Origin: Phyllostachys edulis
Lineage: Eukaryota > Streptophyta > Magnoliopsida > Poales > Poaceae
Assembly (NCBI GenBank): GCA_036346405.1
Contig: CM070561.1
Location: forward strand, 35,195,958 to 35,259,957
Direction of reading: 5' to 3'
DNA length: 64,000 nt
How positions within the stretch are numbered: the stretch's first letter is position 1; each line of letters begins with the position of its first letter. The notes under the pieces are model-generated. The model worked only from the letters and a program-made list of their open reading frames with translations, was not told the origin of the DNA and did no database searches. The translations under genes were made by a program, and so were the position numbers. Positions 60,831 to 64,000 of the stretch are shown here, piece after piece.

Positions 60831-60963
60831 TCTCTATTGATCGTAAGTCGTCCGATTTGCATTGGACGGTTTGATCCTGGTGAGACGTTTGGATGGTCCG
60901 AATGTCCCACCCTCCTTGAGCCTTAGATCATTCTGGGCGGTTTGATCGAAATCCAGCGGTCCC

Positions 60964-61260
60964 GACCTCCTCCTTGAAGATCTGGACTGTTAAGACCTCC
61001 CCCTTGGAGATCTTAACCGTCCAGACCTCCTCCTTGTAAATCTGGACCGTTAAGACCTCCCCCTTGGAGATCTTAACCGTCCTGACCTCCTCCTTGCAAA
61101 TCTGGACTGTTAAGACCTCTCCCTTGGAGATCTTAACCGTCCAGACCTCCTCCTTGTAAAGCTGGACCATTAAGACCTCTCCCTTGGAGATCTTAACCGT
61201 CCAGACCTCCCCCTTTTGGCAAATTCGATCGTTAGGACCTCTCCTTGGAGAATCCTAACC
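60964..61260. repeat. Tandem array of exact 60-base units with a hairpin in each
   Basis: Units start (GACCTCCTCCTTG) at 60964, 61024, 61084 and 61144, with a degenerate fifth at 61204. Each unit carries arms CTGGACCGTTAAGA and TCTTAACCGTCCAG (one to three mismatches) around a loop of about 15 bases. Because 60 is a multiple of three, the minus strand shows a 20-residue periodic open frame, which is a by-product and not a gene. Confidence 0.93.
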
Positions 61261-62424
61261 GTTCAGACCTCCCCTGGATTTGATCCTACGGTTCTAGACC
61301 TCCCTTGCGGGTGAGGATCTCCTTTTACCTTTGCAGACCTCCCCGTTTGTAATTGATCTTGACCGTTGGATCTCCCTTCTGGAGATCCAACCGTCTAGAC
61401 CTCCCTTGCGGGTGAGGACCTCCTCCAAGCTCTTGCGGGCCTCCTCTGGTGCACTTAATCTTGGCCGTTTGGACCTCCTCTTTGGAGATCCAACCGTCAG
61501 GACCTCCCCTATGGGTGAGGATCTCCCTTTGTTCACTGCAAAGACCTCCTCAATGTCTTCGTAGGACCTCCTCTGTGGGTCTTGGTTGCCCCACTGGGCA
61601 GTCACACTCCCAGTTTTCTTTACCTTTGACTCTGTCCTGGTGCAAGAAAGTCTTCAAGGCATTTAATGTATGTTGTATCACATTAAATGCTCCCACCTTT
61701 GCAGTACTCATGTCATATCATTGTCACATTCCTTGCCTAATCCCATTGTCCTCTTTACCAACTCCTGATGACCCCTATCCTGGGTCATGTGCATTGGCTT
61801 CCACTATATATAGTCTGGGAAGTCCTCCTTTTTCACTTTCTTCTCCATTACTCCCCTCTGTCACAACCGAGCATATCTTGGACCTTCTCTCTCGAGTCCC
61901 AAGACCTCTCCAGCGAGCTCCTTGGACCTCCTCCGACAAGCTCACTGGACCTCCTCTTGACCTCCCAACCTCTCTGTTGGTTTTGTATCTAAGTTTATTT
62001 GGAGTTCTTTGGGATCTTGTTTGAGCTTTATTGAATATTTGGTTTTCACCGTGTAGATTGCCAAGACCGTGTGGAACCAGAGTTCTGTGAGGGAGAGGAA
62101 GAAGCTCAAGACTTTGAGCAAGACAAGTTACACTCTTGATCATGTTGCACCCAATACTTCAAACTACTTATGTCGGTTTCAAAGATGTATGCATGCTTAT
62201 TTCACTAAGTATTTCAATGCCTATCTTTAAATTCGTAGTTATACCTAATGCTTGGTAGGACCATTGTCCATGTTGAATCAATCTCATTGTCACCTTAGAT
62301 AAAACCTGGTTCTTGCAATAGTGAGGACCCGTGGTTCTTAAAAAATGGAATGCTTAGTATTGCTTAGACCAAAATCTTGATTTGGGAGTTTTGACCAAAA
62401 ATATCACTTGATCAAATAATTTGG

Positions 62425-62525
62425 GCCGTGGCATTGGTGTGCCATGGAGATTTCGGCCATGACATTGGTGTGTCATGGAGGTTTTACAATTGGCCATGGC
62501 ATTGGTGTGCCATGGAGGTTTGAAA
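62425..62525. repeat. Three tandem copies with a CCATGGCA/TGCCATGG palindrome
   Basis: Units of 30-37 bases contain GGCCATGGCATTGGTGTGCC followed by ATGGAG. The inner arms CCATGGCA and TGCCATGG are perfectly inverted in the third unit. The relative at about 18330 in the other LTR has only one copy, so the array expanded here. Confidence 0.8.
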
Positions 62526-64000
62526 AGCAAAGTAAATGAAAAATGGATTTAACTTGGGCGAAGCTGGTTGTTTGGTTGGTGCATGTCTATGCACGGGGGT
62601 CGTGTGATCCGATGCCCCAGGGTTGAGGTTTTTCGCCCATGTCGGTTAAGGACCGGTCTTTGAGACACCACTTGCTAAGCCTATAATGGGCTATGCTAAA
62701 ATTGTGCAACCACATGTCTCCAGTGTGGGGCGTGGGATCTAGCTAATTAATTTGCAAAGCTCTATCGTGGTTTATCCTGTTGATGCGGTGGGTTGTCATG
62801 TTACGACTGTTGTAGTCCCACCTGGCATAAGAGGAGGCACCCCATTAACCCGGCGGGTTTCTATCCAAAGGGGGGATCTGCGAAACCTTAATGTGGGTGA
62901 ACTACGGTGGAGCGATGCATTGTAAAGGCCTTATCATGTGCTCTAGACCTCTCACCAAAGGAAGTGTGAGGTGATATCGATGGATGCCAAGCAAACTAGA
63001 GAATTCATGTCATGTGGGTAAAGTGTACAACCTTTGCAGAGTGTAAATCTATTCGAATAGCCGTGTCCACGGTCATGGACATGCTAGCAATGTCACTCAA
63101 AGTTAGCTCTTAGTTTTGGTTTTCAAAAGAATGGTGATATTGGTTTTGGTGGTTTAACCAAATTGGGTTTGGGCGGGAAGCCATGTGACAGGAGGGTATC
63201 CTTCACCATCTTGATGATGAATGCTATCCAACTGAAAATGGATTTCATAAAAATAGATTTTAACTATTGTAACCTGCCTTGAAACTTAATACTTGTATTT
63301 GAACTAAAATTGGCTTTATGCAAATCAATCCTAATATGCTTTCCCTTGATATATCTCTATGCATGTCATTCTGTTAATTGACGGGTGTAACTTGCGAGCA
63401 CGGTTGTTGTGCTCACTCTTGCTTGATTCATGAATTGAGCAGATGAAGATTCCTAGGATGACGAGGACGATCAACTTAATTAGGCCGCGCCCTCCAGCCA
63501 GTCACCTGTGGTGTAATGGGTGGACAATGTTTTTGTTTTCAAGGCGTTTGTGTGCTCTCGCTTCTCGGAGCTTGTAAGCAACCCTTGTAATCAAACCTCC
63601 TTTTGTTGTTAATAAAGTTCGTGGATGTTTTTGTCGTCACTTGCTTGTCAGGAGAACTGGTCGATGATCCTTGGGGACCAGCTTTAGATCACAATGGGAC
63701 GTTAGGCTCATCTCAAGCCTCACGACCTCCTCGGGTTGGCTCCTTCGGACCTCCTCGAGTAGCGCGTGGAGCTTGGGAGGTCTCGAGGTCCAACGACCTC
63801 CTCGAGTCGGGACCCCGGACCTCCGATTGGTTCTATCGGACCTGTCGGAAGGTCTGGAGGTCATATCGGGATGTCCTCTCGGGACGTCCTGGGAGTCCTT
63901 TACGGACCTCCCAGGAGGTCCTAAGGGACCTCTCGGGACGTCCTAGGGGTTCCTTTTCGGACCTCCCAGGAGGTCCTAAGGGACCTCCCGGGTGTGCCCT

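Larger units (their letters stand above)
59314..64000 (+). mobile_element. Giant LTR, same family as 15380-19905, cut by the window end
   Basis: It starts TGTGACACCCTGATTTTCAG and aligns in order with 15380-19905. Shared blocks are GAATTCAAAGCTTAACTTGAG, the GGACCTCC-rich zone, TTGATCATGTTGCACCCAAT, CTATTCGAATAGCCGTGTCC and AACTTGCGAGCACGGTTGTT. The last bases, GGACCTCCCGGGTGTGCCCT, correspond to a point about 20 bases before the terminus of the other copy. Whether it is solo or the left LTR of a full element cannot be seen. It is longer than the other copy mainly because of expanded tandem arrays. Confidence 0.88.

Noticed and set aside
60928..61170. 80-residue minus-strand frame with a 20-residue repeat
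   Set aside because: It is a by-product of the exact 60-base tandem repeat (20 codons per unit) inside an LTR. It has no family features.
1..64000. CRISPR arrays, bacterial operons or rRNA genes
   Set aside because: The tandem repeats lack unique spacers of uniform length and lie in LTRs. The genome is clearly plant nuclear, and no rRNA signature was seen.

Overview
The window is nuclear DNA of a grass (Poaceae). The evidence is GC-rich first exons, spliced genes with GT-AG introns, TAA-flanked MITEs, many LTR retrotransposons typical of cereals, and three recognisable plant genes. The species cannot be fixed from the sequence alone. All exon and element limits were read by eye.

Layout. Bases 1-4150 hold MITEs and a duplicated block that forms the downstream region of the first gene. 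Three protein-coding genes follow, all on the minus strand: an H1-domain/AT-hook (HMGA, HMG-I/Y type) gene at 4166-4866, a FAB1-type phosphatidylinositol-3-phosphate 5-kinase gene at 5981-13023 in about 11 coding exons, and a DUF4228 (PADRE) gene at 35196-38169 with a 2.3 kb intron and a 45-base last exon. The HMGA gene, and probably FAB1 exon 1, shows a one-base frame problem in very GC-rich sequence, so an assembly error must be considered.

Most of the rest is retrotransposon. At 14441-21965 an LTR of about 3 kb (insert excluded) is interrupted by a 4526-base solo LTR (15380-19905) with a perfect 5-base target duplication. At 21969-26017 lies a Copia 5' end (LTR, primer site, gag). Its gag is split by another solo LTR (22988-25463), whose inverted relative sits at 31159-33658. 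A complete but dead Copia element with 177-base LTRs occupies 41705-47112. A decayed Tat-lineage Gypsy element runs from about 48.7 kb to 59.2 kb and is broken by a 4300-base solo LTR (49449-53748, minus orientation) and by a Copia LTR remnant (57708-58920). The final 4.7 kb (59314-64000) is another giant LTR, cut by the window end close to its terminus.

The most unusual signal is inside the giant LTRs. Two related families are packed with the motif GGACCTCC, in tandem arrays of 34-, 45-, 60- and 61-base units. In one array every 60-base unit also carries a hairpin. A block of about 80 bases survives in all four giant LTRs despite their divergence. No prokaryotic features, CRISPR arrays, rRNA genes or convincing tRNA genes are present. 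The three host genes do not form a pathway: they suggest chromatin architecture, endosomal phosphoinositide signalling and a stress-related protein of unknown mechanism.
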